From NCBI RefSeq assembly GCF_047495875.1, contig NC_092465.1, positions 2,892,347 through 2,956,346 of the forward strand: a stretch of DNA of 64,000 bases. The letters run 5' to 3'. Origin of the DNA: Pithys albifrons albifrons (taxonomy: Eukaryota > Chordata > Aves > Passeriformes > Thamnophilidae). The notes beneath the pieces were generated by a model that saw only the letters and a list, made by a program, of their open reading frames with translations, was not told where the DNA came from and searched no databases. Within the stretch, counting starts at the first letter, position 1. Each line of letters starts with the position of its first letter. The position numbers were made by a program, and so were the translations under genes. Of this stretch, positions 46,224 to 59,058 are shown piece by piece.

Positions 46224-47554
46224 TGTCCCAGTTCAGCAGGTGGGACCAGTTTATCACTGTGTGGGGGTGACCAAAGCTGTGGATTCTACACCCTCTATTC
46301 ATTTCCCATGAACTGTCACCAATGGACCATTTGCAGCAGCTGCCCAGGGCACACCTGACCCCTCAGGCTGGGAGCTGGGTGGGAAAGAAGCCTGAGAGAC
46401 AGGGGAGTGTTCCAAGCTGGGTGTCACAGAGCCCTGAGAGACAGGGGAGTGTTCCAAGGTGGGTGTCACAGAGCCCTGAGAGACAGGGGAGTGTTCCAAG
46501 GTGGGTGTCACAGGTGAGACAGGGGAGTGTTCCAAGGTGGGTGTCACAGAGCCCTGGGAGACAGGGGAGTGTTCCAAGGTGGGTGTCACAGGTGAGACGG
46601 GAGTGTTCCAAGGTGGGTGTCACAGAGCCCTGAGAGACAGGGGAGTGTTCCAAGGTGGGTGTCACAGAGCCCTGAGAGACAGGGGAGTGTTCCAAGGTGG
46701 GTGTCACAGAGCCCTGAGAGACAGGGGAGTGTTCCAAGGTGGGTGTGAGAAAGCCTTGGGAGACAAGGGATTGTTCCAAGGTGGGTGTCACAGAGCCCTG
46801 GGAGACAGGGGAGTGTTCCAAGGTGGGTGTCACAGGTGAGACAGGGGAGTGTTCCAAGGTGGGTGTCACAGAGCCCTGAGAGACAGGGGAGTGTTCCAAG
46901 GTGGGTGTTACTGGTGAGACAGGCGAGTGTTCCAAGGTGGGTGTTACTGGTGAGACAGGGGAGTTTCCCAAGGTGGGTGCCACAGGTGAGACAGGAGCTG
47001 GGATAACTCCCCTCCAGGGAGTTGTTGGCACCTCCACACCCACCTGAGGGCTCAGCTCTGCTCATGGGCCAGCAACAATTACAAAATACCCCCTGACTCA
47101 CAGACTGAGGTTACTCATTGTGGAACTCCCCACCCTGAGGGAGGTACTGGGCAGTCCCACCTGGACCTGAGAGGATATAATCTTGGGGGTTTTGGGACTC
47201 AGGAAACCACTCATCAGATCCAGAGGAGGAGCAGAACCTTGACAGGAGGAGACCACCACTTTCAACCAGACTGGGACCACCACTCTTCACCAGACTGCAA
47301 CCTTCAGCTACACCAACAGGTTTTTCACTTCCTTTTCCTTTGGACTTGGAGGAACCACGTGGGGCTCAGCACAGGGGCCACCAAACCCCCCTGTGTTTGT
47401 GCCCCAGGGGGTGGGTTACACTTCTGTGTTTTCTGGGTTAAAACCAATTTCTCTTTGTGCCATTGCATTTATTGTTATTAAATTGTAACTCTGATTTATA
47501 ATCTCTTTTGTGTTGGGTTAATTTCTCCTGTTGGTTTCCCTTTAAACCAGCACA
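46224..47554 (+). mobile_element. Solo LTR of an endogenous retrovirus, 1.33 kb, with expanded VNTR
   Basis: It begins TGTCCCAGTTCAGCAGGTGG and ends TTTAAACCAGCACA, the same family as 9741-10780 in opposite orientation. Flanks ACATG (46219-46223) and ACGTG (47555-47559) form a likely 5-bp target duplication with one mismatch. A TATA-like GGATATAATC lies at about 47173-47182 and the poly(A) signal ATTAAA at 47477-47482. The internal VNTR has about 15 units against 8 in the other copy. No primer-binding site or gag/pol sequence adjoins it, so it is a solo LTR. A 5-bp duplication would fit an ERVL-type integrase, but the mismatch leaves this open. Confidence 0.9.
46391..46990. repeat. 36/42-bp VNTR inside LTR, about 15 units
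   Basis: GGAGTGTTCCAAGGTGGGTG repeats about 15 times with linkers TCACAGAGCCCTGAGAGACAG (long) or TCACAGGTGAGACAG (short). Three units near the right end carry TTACTGGTGAGAC or GCCACAGG variants. Unit lengths that are multiples of three keep frames open on both strands (up to 226 codons). Confidence 0.95.
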
Positions 47555-48983
47555 ACGTGACCCTCATTTCTGGTGCATTGACACAAAATGAATTAGAGCA
47601 TTAGTGTCCATGTACAGCTATAAGAAGGAAGTCTTCAAAGGGTTTGAAGCACTCCTCCACCAACTGGAGCACAGAATATAGACCTGAATACACAGATTTC
47701 AGTCACTTTAAGCTTTTTATTGCATTGGAAAGATCAAGTAGCTCTGAGTATTGCTCCCCAAACAAGTTTTTTGCTGTGAGGGATTTAGAGTGTAACCAAA
47801 TATTTCATCACTCTCAAGAAATTAAACCTAAAGTATTATGTGTGTCTTTAATACCTGTTAAATTATATTTTTATATTGATTTACACCGTTTGCTATCCTG
47901 ACATATACTTTTTACATTGTTAAATTAAGTGTTTTTGTGATAATGCAGAGGTGGTTGTATCCCATTGGATAAGGCTTGTTGCAGGCACGATAGTGACAAA
48001 CGGGATCCCTCCCTCAAAGCCCCATCCCCTCTTCATTTATTACAGTTGAAAACATCACTGTGTCAGGGTTTCTCCATGTCTGTACATACAGACACTTGTG
48101 TCAACCTCCCAGAAAAAAAACCTGCATCTTTCAGTAGGGCTACACCCAAATGTCTTATACAAATAGCAAAAACATTGTATTTAATAAAGAATATAGTTTG
48201 TTTTTGTTTTTTTTTAATGCTATCCCCTATATTTCTGCATATCTGGTATGATTCTCTGAGCTGAACTCTAGTGGATAATTTGAAGAAAATCTCTATGAAA
48301 TTACAAAGAAAAGTTCCCAAAGTTTTTTTCATTTTATACATGTATTATATGTGCACGAGGTAGAATTTTACATGTATTGTATATATGTTTGAGATATAAT
48401 TTTTATGTATTATATGTATGAGATATAATTTTGATGTGCACACTTTATTTTTCTAATTGATGCTAAAAATGACAAAAAGATTTCAAAGCAGGTGCACTTT
48501 GTTTTATAGTTCAGTCAAAGGAAGGGATCAGAGTTTGTCTCCTCTGAACTGGGGAGTACCTTATTAATCCAACTTTATGTGATCCCCATCCCAGCCCCTG
48601 AAATGCCAAACTTTCCCCCATTTTCTACACTCCAAAGTGGTAAAACCCGCATGGAAAACTGGAAACCACACTCAGTCTTTCTGTGGGAGTTACACACCGG
48701 TCACTTTTCATCCCTCACTGGGGAGATCTGAAGGAGTTTAAAAAATAAGTTAATTATGACACTTGTGACATCAATTTCCTTATGTAAAGGCATCTCAGAG
48801 TGGGGGTTTGTAGCACTGAAATCTCAATGAAAGAGGGGAAATAATCCAATGGCGAGGACTCTTTGCTTTGATAACACCCTGTGCCTGGACCAAGGTAAAC
48901 GGAAATAAGGATTAATTGCCAATAGCAAAGGGTAATTTACAGAAACCACAGGAGGAGTTCCTGAGCACAGCCCAGATAACAAA
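47555..48983. other. Unique AT-rich DNA with a degenerate short repeat
   Basis: Single-copy except the dispersed repeat at 48577 and three degenerate copies of an ATGTATTATATGTATGAG-like motif at about 48339-48436. No gene. Confidence 0.55.
48577..48673 (+). repeat. Dispersed repeat, unknown family, copy 2
   Basis: Same orientation as 43817-43924, about 4.76 kb away; roughly 85-90% alike by eye outside a 9-base deletion. Confidence 0.75.
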
Positions 48984-49555
48984 AATATTCATAGAATCAT
49001 AGAATCATAGAATCATAGAATCGATTGGGTTGGAAAAGACCTCCAAGATCATTGAGTCCAACCCTTGGGCCAACTCCAGTCCCTTTACCAGATCATGGCA
49101 CTCAGTGCCACGGCCAAGCTCAGCTGAAAAACCTCCAGGGATGGGGAATCCACCCCCTCTCTGGGCAGCCCATTCCAATCCCTGAGCACTCTCTCTGGAA
49201 AGAAGTTTTTCTGCTCTCCAACTTAAATTTCCCCTGGCAGAGCTTGAGCCCATCGTGCCCCCTTGTCCTATTGCTGAGTGCCTGGGAGAAGAGACCAACC
49301 CCCACCTGGCCAGAACTTCCCTTCAGGCAGTTCCAGACAGTGCTGAGGTCACCTCTGAGCCTCCTCTTCTCCAGGCTAAACACCCCCAGCTCCCTCAGCC
49401 TCTCCCCATAGGACTTGTGCTCCAGTCCCTTCTCCAGCCTCGTTGCTCTTCTCTGGACCTGCTCCAGCACCTCAATATCCTTTCTGAACTGAGGGGCCCA
49501 GAACTGAACACAACACTCAAGGTGTGGCCTCCCCAAGGCAGAGTCCAGGGGAAGG
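48984..49555 (-). mobile_element. CR1 LINE (antisense) with intact octamer tail
   Basis: The tail has four TCATAGAA octamers, the best preserved in the window. The body matches 3838-4390 and stops at GAGTCCAGGGGAAG, after which unrelated sequence starts. It carries a few private changes (GAAGTTTTTCTGCTCTCC, CTGGACCTGCTCCAGCACC), some shared with older CR1 groups. Confidence 0.95.
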
Positions 49556-50931
49556 AATTCTCGCCCTTGTTTACAGCGAACTCGGCCAGTTTATTACTCG
49601 CAGTGCTTCATTATGTACAAAAGATGCCAGTGATAGTCTCCCAGTCAAAATAAACAGGCATAAAGTGTTCCACATACACAGTTTGGAGAGAGCAGTTCCT
49701 TTGCTATTTATTTAATAATTGACCATAAATGGAGTCAAAGTGCAAAGGGAAAAAAAAAAAAGAAAAGAAACCCACCCTAAAAAAAAGCAGCACACTAAGG
49801 GCTTTTTGAAAGATTGATAAATAATGTGGAATCTCAATTAGGCTTTAGAAGGAATGCAGATATTAAAAATTTGGTCAAGAATCTAATTAGCTGGAGGTAA
49901 TTAAACAGTCTCACACGGGGTCATTAATCTTTTCCACAGACCTTTGATGTTTTGCACACTGTCTTCTAGTCATTAATAAAATTCATAACACTCCTCTTTG
50001 TGGTGTTTTATCATCGTGTTTTTCTCTGTAAGAGCACAGAGCAAGTGTCATTGTATCACAAGGGCCTTACTTTAGTTAATTTCTTCTTTTTTTTTCCTGC
50101 TCGTTAGACTTTAACTCTTTGTTGAACCCAACCGGTTTCCTGGCAGGAGTTTGAAGAACAGGTTTGCTTTGCTGCTTTCGAGATCTCTGTGTTAAATAAA
50201 CTGAGTGTTTCTGGTCAAGCCAGAAACTTTTGTTTGAATTCTACTGCAACCTGGTTTATTTATTTTTTCATCTGAATGATGGAAAGGTGATTTTATTTGC
50301 CTTTTTTTCCCCCTTTACCTTCCATTTCTCCTGATGGCAAGTCCCTTGGAGGCGTAACCTGTAGCGTGTGGTTAATTTTAGTGGCGGAACCAAAGAGCTC
50401 TTGAGGACGGGGCTGTGATAAAAGTGAGGAATAATTATGGAAAAAAAAAAAGAACTAAGTCAAATGGAGATTTGTTGGACGTGACTGATTTTATGTACAG
50501 TCTCAGTACAGTACTTCAATAATGCATTATCCTGACATATTTCAAAGATAAAGTGTGCTCAAGAATAGCTGGATTTGAAAGGCAAGGCAGCTACAAAGGG
50601 AGCCTTTGGAAGATGTAAAGATCCGATTCCTATTACAAATATTAATATACACACATATATAATGTGTGTGGGGTGGATATTTATGGCTGTTTGCATTACA
50701 AGCCCCACATTTACGAGCTGTTCTGTAGAGTTGTGAGTAAGTATAAATAGAGACTGGCAATGAAATGTTTGCATCTGTCCAGTGACATTTCACATTTGGG
50801 GGGGAATTTATTTCTGAAACAGACAAATCCATTGTTTGATATGGGGGTTTATATTTCAGCCAGAACCGTTTCAGGCATTTGTTGGTGGCAAGAACTTGTT
50901 GAATTCTTGCAGGACATAGAACTGAATGTGT
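49556..50931. other. Unique AT-rich DNA, possible conserved blocks
   Basis: Single-copy. Stretches 49800-50050 and 50340-50560 have ATTA motifs and retained CpGs (GGAGGCGTAACCTGTAGCG, TGGCGGAACC). No gene. Confidence 0.45.
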
Positions 50932-51786
50932 CTGTATCTATTTATCTATATCTAATCTATATCTAATCTATATCTAATATATATAATCTATATCTAATCT
51001 ATATCGAGATATCTATCTATATAAATATATAATCTATATATCTATATAATCTATATCTATATAATCTATATCTCTATAATCTGCATATATGTAATCTATA
51101 TCTATGTCTATATCGCCTATATCTATATCTAAACCTATACATATATCTATCTATACCTGTATATATATCTATATCATCTATATCTATCTATACCTATATA
51201 TTCTATATCTATATCCATATATCTATATATCTATATCTATCTATATATGTCATATATGTCTATATCTTTATCTATCTACATCTAATCTCTATCTATCTAT
51301 ATCTAGATAATCTATATCTATATATCTATAATCTATATCTATCTATATCCAATCTATATCTATCTATATCTATCTATATCTATCTATCTATAATCTATAT
51401 CTATCTATATCCAATCTATATCTATCTATATCTATATATCTATAATCTATATCTATCTATATCCAATCTATATCTATCTATATCTATATCTATATATCTA
51501 TATCTATCTATATCCAATCTATATCTATCTATATCTATCTATATCTATATATCTATAATCTATATCTATCTATATCCAATCTATATCTATATATCTATAT
51601 ATCTATATATCTATATATCTATATCTATCTATATACAATCTATACCTATCTATATCCAATCTATATCTATCTATATATCTATAATCTATACCTATCTATA
51701 TCCAATCTATATCTATCTATATCTATATCTATCTATATCTATCAATATATCTATATCTATATATCTCCATCTAATCTATATCTATA
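50932..51786. repeat. 855-bp (TATC)n/(ATCTAT)n microsatellite
   Basis: Composed of ATATCTATCT and AATCTATATC words. From about 51290 a longer word containing TATCCAATCTATATCTATC recurs irregularly, suggesting higher-order expansion. Confidence 0.97.
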
Positions 51787-54700
51787 CTCTGCAAGGCTTC
51801 AGGTGAAAGAGGCTGCTTGGGAATATCTGCTGTGAGAAGCTTAAAAATGGGTCCCTTCCCTTTCTTTCCAGCAATTGGGGATGTGCAAAACAGCCCTTCA
51901 ATGTTGGAATAAATGGCAACAATCACAATTTACGGGGATCATTTTTGTGGTTTTATGACCGACTCTCACAGCTGAAATGGAGCAGGTTCGTGGTGAAAAA
52001 AAAATGGGTGATTTATAAGTTATTTTAAAAAGAAATCACACTTGATCCCATTTCAGGAGTAAGAGGAATTAATGAGAGGCAGGAATGAAAATATCCCGGA
52101 GTAAATAGTCATCCAGAGCAATCACAATCTGAATTTCTGAAGGGTTGTTCTGCTCATCTTGTACGTTCTGCCCTTGCATATTTGTCTGAGAATTCTCTGT
52201 CACAACTTGTAGCTGCATCTCCTATTAAGTTCACATCCAAAATGCACCATAAGCCTGCAAAGAGCAGGCAAAATAAAATAAAATAAAAATAAGATGCCCA
52301 GCTACAAGGCTTTGGATTAAAAAAAAAAAAAGGCAGCTTCTTTCTCAATTGAATTTTAGATATAAAATTTTATGTGTCGTTTTCTCAGAGGAAGGAAGTG
52401 ATTGCAGTTATTTTATTTCCACATGTTTTCCTCTAAAAATATATCAGCCCAACTGCAGAATCTTTTTTTTGCAGAGTGATCCACTCAAAAGCAAGTGGGA
52501 GATGGTCAGCGAGGGTTGTTCTCTATTGTGTTTACTTGTAATTTATAAACAACTTCTGGCAGTCATTTTTCCTTCTGAAAAAAAAACCCAAACGAGGAAG
52601 GCGATTCTCCCTTTTTTTATTCAGATGGAAAAATTGTTTCTTTTGTATTTAAGGCCATTATTATGGCTGGGAAAGTGATAAATAGCTTTAAAATATGAAA
52701 TGATGAAAGCTGAGCAGTTGTTATGAGAAAGTCCTGCTAAAACTGCTTTTTTCTTTTTTTTTTTTTTTTTTTTTTCCCTTAATGCTCATGCATTTTCAGC
52801 GACTAATTAACTTTTCAACAAGGGTTTCATCTTTAGAGTGATTTGACCTGGCTTTGTGTTACGATGTGAGCCACCCAATAACCTCAGGAATTCCACCAGG
52901 GAAACAAAAAAAAAAAGTCCCTTTTACTTCCGAAATAAACCGAGAATAAAATCCCACAACGCTCCAACAAGGAGGCGACTTAAAGTTCTGCTTCTGCCAC
53001 CAGGGCAGCCTGAAAAAGGGGTTGTTTGAATGATAAATTTTCAGGAAATTGCAGCTGTCACCTTGTGACCTTTCTCAAAGTGATGCTAATGAGATCCATA
53101 GGTGATTTAAACTGCTTAATAATAATGAGATTGGTAGGGGGGAGCGCTCAGATTGGCAACAATTTGATAATTGTGTGAGCGGGAAGAACGAGCCCTCCCT
53201 GGTGGTTTGGAAACGTAGCTGAGATTTGAGAAGCCTCGCAGAGCTCTTATTTAATCTGAGCAATTCTATAATGATGTGAAAAGGTAAGTGTTTTTTGATT
53301 TAGTGATGTCTGTATTTCAAGAGACAAGAGGCTGATGATAAAGGCACCAAAAGGAAGAAGAAGAAGGAAAAAAAAAAAAAAGATGAATGGCTGGTTTCTG
53401 GAGACATCTTTTGGCTTAATATCTAACACCACGTATGTCTGTGTGCATTTCTCTCAGTTTTCCCACTAGTAAAATTGAATACTAATTAGATTTTGATTAC
53501 AGGCACTTTTTAAAGTGTGGAAGGCACAGTCCTGTTTTTCTCTTTAAGTTCCACTGTAGTAGCTGGACACAAAGCTTTGAATCTGATGTGCAAAGAAACC
53601 ATGGACAAGTTATTTAAAAAAAAGAGAATTTTTATTTTTTACTGTGATCAGGATTACCTGAGAAACTCCTGCTGATGAATAAGAAACCCAGTGAAATTCT
53701 TCTATGGAAAACTGATGCTTCTTCTCAGGAAAATTAGTAATTTTTTGGAAGTTAATTTCTTAAAGGTTAAGAGGTGGGGATAAAATTCTTTGCTACAGGT
53801 ACCACAGAGTTTGAGCTTTGTACTATAAGTCACTGGGGTTTACAGAGGTGAAGAACTGTAAAAATCAGTGTTAAAACATGAAACACAAACTGGAAGTGGC
53901 CAAGGGGGAACATAAGTTGAATTGAGTACTTGAGTACCTGCCCTACAGGGGCACCAGGAGGGATGGTGAGACCCCAATGAATCCTCATCACGCTGGTGGA
54001 CCAGAAAATGCAGCTGAATTTTGTTGATGTAGAATGAGAAATATATAGAAATAGAGATAAATGTATAAAACTCCTGAGCAGAGATGGCATTTTTAAATAT
54101 TTGAAATCCATTTTTGATACCGCGCTTCAACCTCAAACTGGTTTTGGGGTGAAAAGAAATGAAATCTTGAGAGAAGTGCTGCTGAATTTACAATTCTCAG
54201 GGGGAAATCCGTCAGTTTAAAAAGATCCTGAAAGGAGTTATTTTCTATACATGGGCTGTATTAGACATCTTTTAACTTTAGGGAGAATTGTTGAAATAAA
54301 AAAAGAAAAAAATCAAAGAGCTTTCCGCATGGATGCAATAAATTTATAGAAATGTGATTATTTTATAATAAAAAAATGTTGAAAAGTGTTAGAAAATGTG
54401 TGCTATGGCTGAAAAGAATAATTAGCCAATGGGTGACACAATAGGAGCTTCATGTAACCCTGAATTTTAAAGAAATGTATCATCTAACAACACTCTGAGC
54501 CTGATCTCATACTTTAAAATAGCAAGAAGTTCCTCAATAATGGGAGTTAAAACCCTCCAGTGCAAAGTTTCCCCCTGAAGTCCATAAATCTCTATTAGAG
54601 TGTCCATTAGATCGAATCAAATCCTTCCTTTCACTCATCTGAACCTTCCCCAGGCCTGAGCTGTGGGAAGTTTTATGTATTCCTGCATGGAAGTTTCGCT

Positions 54701-56066
54701 TTGAGAAATGAGGGACCAGAGGTGTAAATCTTGGGAGGTTCAGTGCCCACCTCGGAGCTTCCCAGGGAACAGGAAGGTCATCCCACCACCAGCTGGGAGG
54801 AAACTGGGGCTCTGCAGCCTTTCTATCATTTCCTCCTCTGTTTCTTCTCAGCTCCTTCTGCCAGAAAATGCCTAATAATGGGTTATTTGCATAGGGCAGG
54901 AGGAGGCTGAAGATGTGCTGGATTTCCCTGCTAAATGTAGTTATAAAAACTGGACTAAAGAGGGCAGGAGATACTGTATTTAAAAAAAAAAAAAGAAATG
55001 CAGGCAGGCAGAGAGTAAAAACTCCGTGGGGAAACAATAATATATATTTCAGTATATAATAAAGTGATTTATTTTCAATAAAATCTGTAAAACTGCTTTA
55101 GTTACTTTGACACCTTGATTAACTGGAGTTTCAAAGATATTTGTGCTGTGTGTGTGTGTGTGTGTGAACCTTCTTCATCCCAGCAGTTCCAAATGCTTTA
55201 TTGCATCTGCTATTGAATATGTATGTTTTAAAAGCATTTGCCACACTGGAGTTTTACTGGATGTCAGGGACAAAATAGATTAATATTAGACCTCAGCCAG
55301 AAAGCATTTTCTGTGGCAGCACATGAAATGCAGCACTTCTCTGCTGATGCTCTGCCTGCCTCGTTCTTGGGGATGCTTCACACAGAGCTCTGGGCTCCAG
55401 GATGGATTTAGTTCCTCTAAAATCGCTGCTTACCATTATAACCCCCCCCAAAAAAAGTTGAGGAAATTTCAGAGCTGGCTGCAGCAGGAATAAAAGGATT
55501 AGGGAAAGCAGGATGCTTTGTGTGGCTACAGTCAGAGGGATCTTCCTATGGGCTGCACAGCAGAGAGTGTAAAACTTCAGCCCTTGTTTCCTGCACCCAA
55601 AAGCTGGTAAAGAGGTTTTGCTGCACCTTCCAAAGGTCTCAGAGTGTTTTCCCAAAGCCTCTCTGGGGGATTTGGGGCATTTCAGGGCACATGACCTCAC
55701 CCCCAAAGGATGGAGGGTGACCAGCAGGGAGTACTTTCTCTTACACTCGAGTGCAGTGAGGGAAAATCGACATCAGGAGGAAATTGTAGCATTGAGAAAA
55801 GATTTTTTTTCCCTTTTTCCTCCTCACATGCAGGGGCTGTGAGAGCCTGGAGCTCAGGGAGGGAAGAGGAGCTGTGGGAAGTGGTTTTCTCCTGCCTTCT
55901 CTACCCCTGCTGCAGGTATTCCATGCTGGGGCATTGCTGGCCTGAGCTCTGAGCAAGTGATGGATTGCAGGGACGTGGGAGATGCAGGAATCCCTGTCAG
56001 GATGGGGTTTTCCTGCTCTTTTGGTGCCCTTCCCTCTGTACCAGCACAAGGATGTATAGAACATGG
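51787..56066. other. Unique noncoding DNA (4.3 kb)
   Basis: AT-rich single-copy DNA. Contains a long T run at 52754-52775, a (GT)n run near 55145-55166, and a candidate regulatory block at 53035-53300. The longest frame (167 codons, 54534-55037, minus) has no recognisable domain. No gene called. Confidence 0.5.
53035..53300. promoter_or_regulatory. Candidate conserved element with a strong donor-like site
   Basis: Non-repetitive DNA with GCTTAATAATAATGAG, CAACAATTTGATAATTGTG (a near palindrome) and CpGs (GGAGCGCTC, GTGAGCGGG, GAACGAGC, AAACGTAGC). GAAAAGGTAAGTG at about 53278-53290 is a near-perfect splice donor. It could be an enhancer or a noncoding RNA exon end. Confidence 0.35.
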
Positions 56067-56410
56067 AATCATGGAATGGTTTGGGTGGGAAGGGACATAA
56101 AGCCCACCCAGTGCCACCCCTGCCATGGGCAGAGACACCTCCCACCAGCCCAAGTTGCTCCAACCTGGCATGGGAAACTCCCAGGGATCCAGGGGCAGCC
56201 ACAGCTTCTCTGCCCAACCTGTGCCAGGGCCTGCCCACCCTCCCAGCCACCAATTCCTTCCCAATATGCCATCTAACCCTGGGAAGCCATTCCCTGTGTC
56301 CTGTCCCTCCCTGCCTTGTCCCCAGTCCCTCTCCAGCTCTCCTGGAGCCCCTTCAGCCCCTGGAAGGGACTCTCAGGTGTCCCTGGAACCTTCTCCATGT
56401 TGAACAATCC
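56067..56410 (-). mobile_element. CR1 LINE 3' fragment (antisense)
   Basis: CATGGAATCATGGAATGG tail, GTTTGGGTGGGAAGGGAC, CCATGGGCAGAGACACCTCC, GCAGCCACAGCTTCTCTGCC, and CCCAGTCCCTCTCCAGCTC. Same subfamily as 10858 and 38731. Confidence 0.93.
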
Positions 56411-57905
56411 CTATATTTTTGGAAAGGGTGGCTCTGGCTGGACTGAGGGCAACTCAGTTGTGTCAAGACTCCACCAGAACCTGTTTTTTCTGATTCCTGT
56501 GCTTAAATAATGTGAAATCTTTCCAGGATGTTTCTGGTGCTGGATTTGAACAAGTAACACAAGAACACAAATTTGATTTCTACTGTTAAATGCAGCTCTA
56601 GTTTGATTTATTTTGTCCACCTCTGTGTTTATGCACTGACTATATTTTACTCAGAACAAAAGTATGGGGTGTATTTATTATTTTTAAAATCTACTTGTTA
56701 TACCTATATAAATAATCAAAACCGTAGCAAATTGTAACAAATTGTCACAAAACACACAATAAGTTTTAACAAAGATTGTAGTTTTATTTATTTTTTTTTT
56801 CAAGAAGGAAAACTGGGTTTTGCTTTAAAGTGATTCAAACCCCAACACCTTCAAGAATGTGGAAAATTTGCTGTCTTGTGTATATTGACAACCTCAGTGT
56901 TTTGTTTCTGCTTGACCATCCCAGAAGTTTGTTGCTGTTGCTGGTTAAGTGCCTCCAGTGTGTTCATCTCAGACAGTATTAACAAAGAATAAACAAGACC
57001 TCACTGAAGGTTTAGAGAAACATCAGTATTTATGTGTTCAGAGCTAATTTTAAATAAAGACCCTTTCTTTTTTTTTTTTTTTTTGATATCGGGCCAGAAA
57101 ATCAGAACCACAGGTTTGCTCCAAAATCCATATTTAACAGGAATTTTTGTATTGTTCTGAAAGCTTTTTAGGTTGTTTCAGCACTGCTGTGTCAGGCCAG
57201 CAAATGAAACAGTAAAAGCCACACTCTTGGAATACAGAGAGATTAGAAACTTGTCTGGGAAAGAAAGTCCAAGAGCAAACAAAGGTTGCAGGATTCCCTT
57301 GGGAAAACACTCACATTCCATGTCATGTGTTAAAGGTTCTTGTGAACCTCACAAGGTTGGTCCTGGTTTGAATTTCATGGGCTCCACGACACCCTTGTTA
57401 ATGTATCACCACAGAGAGCTGGGACACCAAAACTGGACAGACAACTTTGAATAAAAAGAGCATTAATAACTTCCAGGATTTTTTCCAGAGTTGGGGATAA
57501 TTTTTTTTTTTAAATGTCAGAATGCTAAAATGAAAAGTATGCAAAATTATTCAGGTTTGAGATGGCAATTCTGCTGCCAGGAGGATGGGTGATCTGTGTA
57601 ATGGAAGAATTAGGTCTCAGACTAAAGCAGATTCTGGTAAATCAGAAAATATGTAAGGAGGCTGTGGCCAATCCTGGATTTTCTGAAATGAATATAAACG
57701 TGATGAGAATCTGCTGGTGCAATGATTGCTGCCCCTGAAATTCTGAATTTCCATGTACAGACAATCCCCAGCAACACAGAAACTCGTGAGCTTCGGACTC
57801 AGTGTTGGTCAGAGCTGTCCACTTTCACCTCTGAAGGATTTTGATTCTTTTGACACTATTTTTTTGGGGGTCCAACCCTGTCCCAGGCTGCCCCGGGCAG
57901 AGGTG
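56411..57905. other. Unique noncoding DNA
   Basis: AT-rich with T runs at about 56789-56798 and 57069-57084. No gene recognised. Confidence 0.6.
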
Positions 57906-59058
57906 GAGTCACAGAATCACAGAATCATAGAATGGATTGGGTTGGAAAAGACCTCCAAGACCATTAAGTCCAACCCTTGGTCCAACTCCAGTCCCTTTAC
58001 CAGATCATGGCACTCAGTGCCACGGCCAAGCTCAGCTGAAAAACCTCCAGGGATGGGGAATCCACCCCCTCTCTGGGCAGCCCATTCCAATGCCTGAGCA
58101 CTCTCTCTGCAAAGAATTTCTTTCTGATCTCCAAGTTAAATTTGCCCTGGCAGAGCTTGAGCCCATCGTGCCCCCTTGTCCTATTGCTGAGTCCCTGGGA
58201 GAAGAGACCAACCCCCACCTGGCCAGAACTTCCCTTCAGGCAGTTCCAGACAGAGCTGAGGTCACCTCTGAGCCTCCTCTTCTCCAGGCTGAACACCCCC
58301 AGCTCCCTCAGCCTCTCCCCACAGCACTTGTGCTCCAGTCCCTTCTCCAGCCTCGTTGCTCTTCTCTGGCCCCGCTCCAGCCCCTCAAGCTCTTTCCTCA
58401 ACTGAGGGGCCCAGAACTGAACACAACACTCAAGGTGTGGCCTCCCCAAGGCAGAGTCCAGGGGAAGGGTCACTGCCCTGGGCCTGCTGGCCATGCTAGT
58501 TTGGATCCAGGCCAGGATCCCATTGGCCTTCTTGGCCACCTGGGCACACTGGTGGCTCCTGCTGAGCTTCCTGTCCCTCAGTCCCCCCAGGTCCCTCTGC
58601 CTGGCTACTCTCCAGCCACTCTGTGCCCAGCCTGGAGCGCTGCAGGGCTTGGGGTGGCCAAAGGGCAGGACCTGCACTTGGCCTTGTGTAACCTCATCCC
58701 ATTGGAATCAGCCCATCCCTCCTGCCTGTCCAGGTCCCTCTGCAGAGCCCTCCTGCCTGTCCAGCTCCCTCTGCAGAGCCCTCCTGCCTTCCAGCAGGTC
58801 GACACTCCCTCCTAGCTTGGTGTCATCAGCAAATTTGCTGCTGATGGACTCAATCCCCACATCTAAATCATCAATAAAGATGTTAAACAGGACTGGACCC
58901 AACACAGACCCCTGGGGAACACCACTGGTGACCAGCTGGATGCAGCTCCGTTCACCAGCACTCTCTGGGCCCGACCCTCCAGCCAGCTCCTAATCCTGGA
59001 GAGGGTACTCTTGTCCAAGCCATGGGCTACCAGCTTTTCCAGGGATTTAACAGCCCTG
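57906..59058 (-). mobile_element. CR1 LINE, longest copy in window (antisense)
   Basis: Three octamers (TCACAGAATCACAGAATCATAG) mark the 3' end. The copy runs through the 3' UTR and RT C-terminus to beyond the catalytic box, stopping in the coding region upstream of it (CAAGCCATGGGCTACCAGC). It is near-identical to 3838-4891 where they overlap, with two rather than four 31-bp units. 5'-truncated and frameshifted, so inactive. Confidence 0.95.
57997..59058 (-). pseudogene. CR1 reverse transcriptase remnant including catalytic box
   Basis: Minus-strand order: LEKLVAHGLDKSTL (about 59000-59045), then [17 protein letters not shown] (about 58880-58925), the FADDTKLGG catalytic segment (about 58815-58840), the 31-bp repeat, and an open 226-codon C-terminus to 57997. 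Between NGAASSW and SGVPQG the frame changes, and the 31-bp repeat changes it again, so no continuous RT can be read. The N-terminal RT and endonuclease are missing. Confidence 0.9.

Noticed and set aside
46363..47043. 226-codon repeat protein in the LTR
   Set aside because: Frames are open on both strands of a VNTR whose unit is a multiple of three. No start context, domain or signal supports translation.
54534..55037. 167-codon minus-strand frame
   Set aside because: No homology is recognised and it ends in an A-rich low-complexity stretch.
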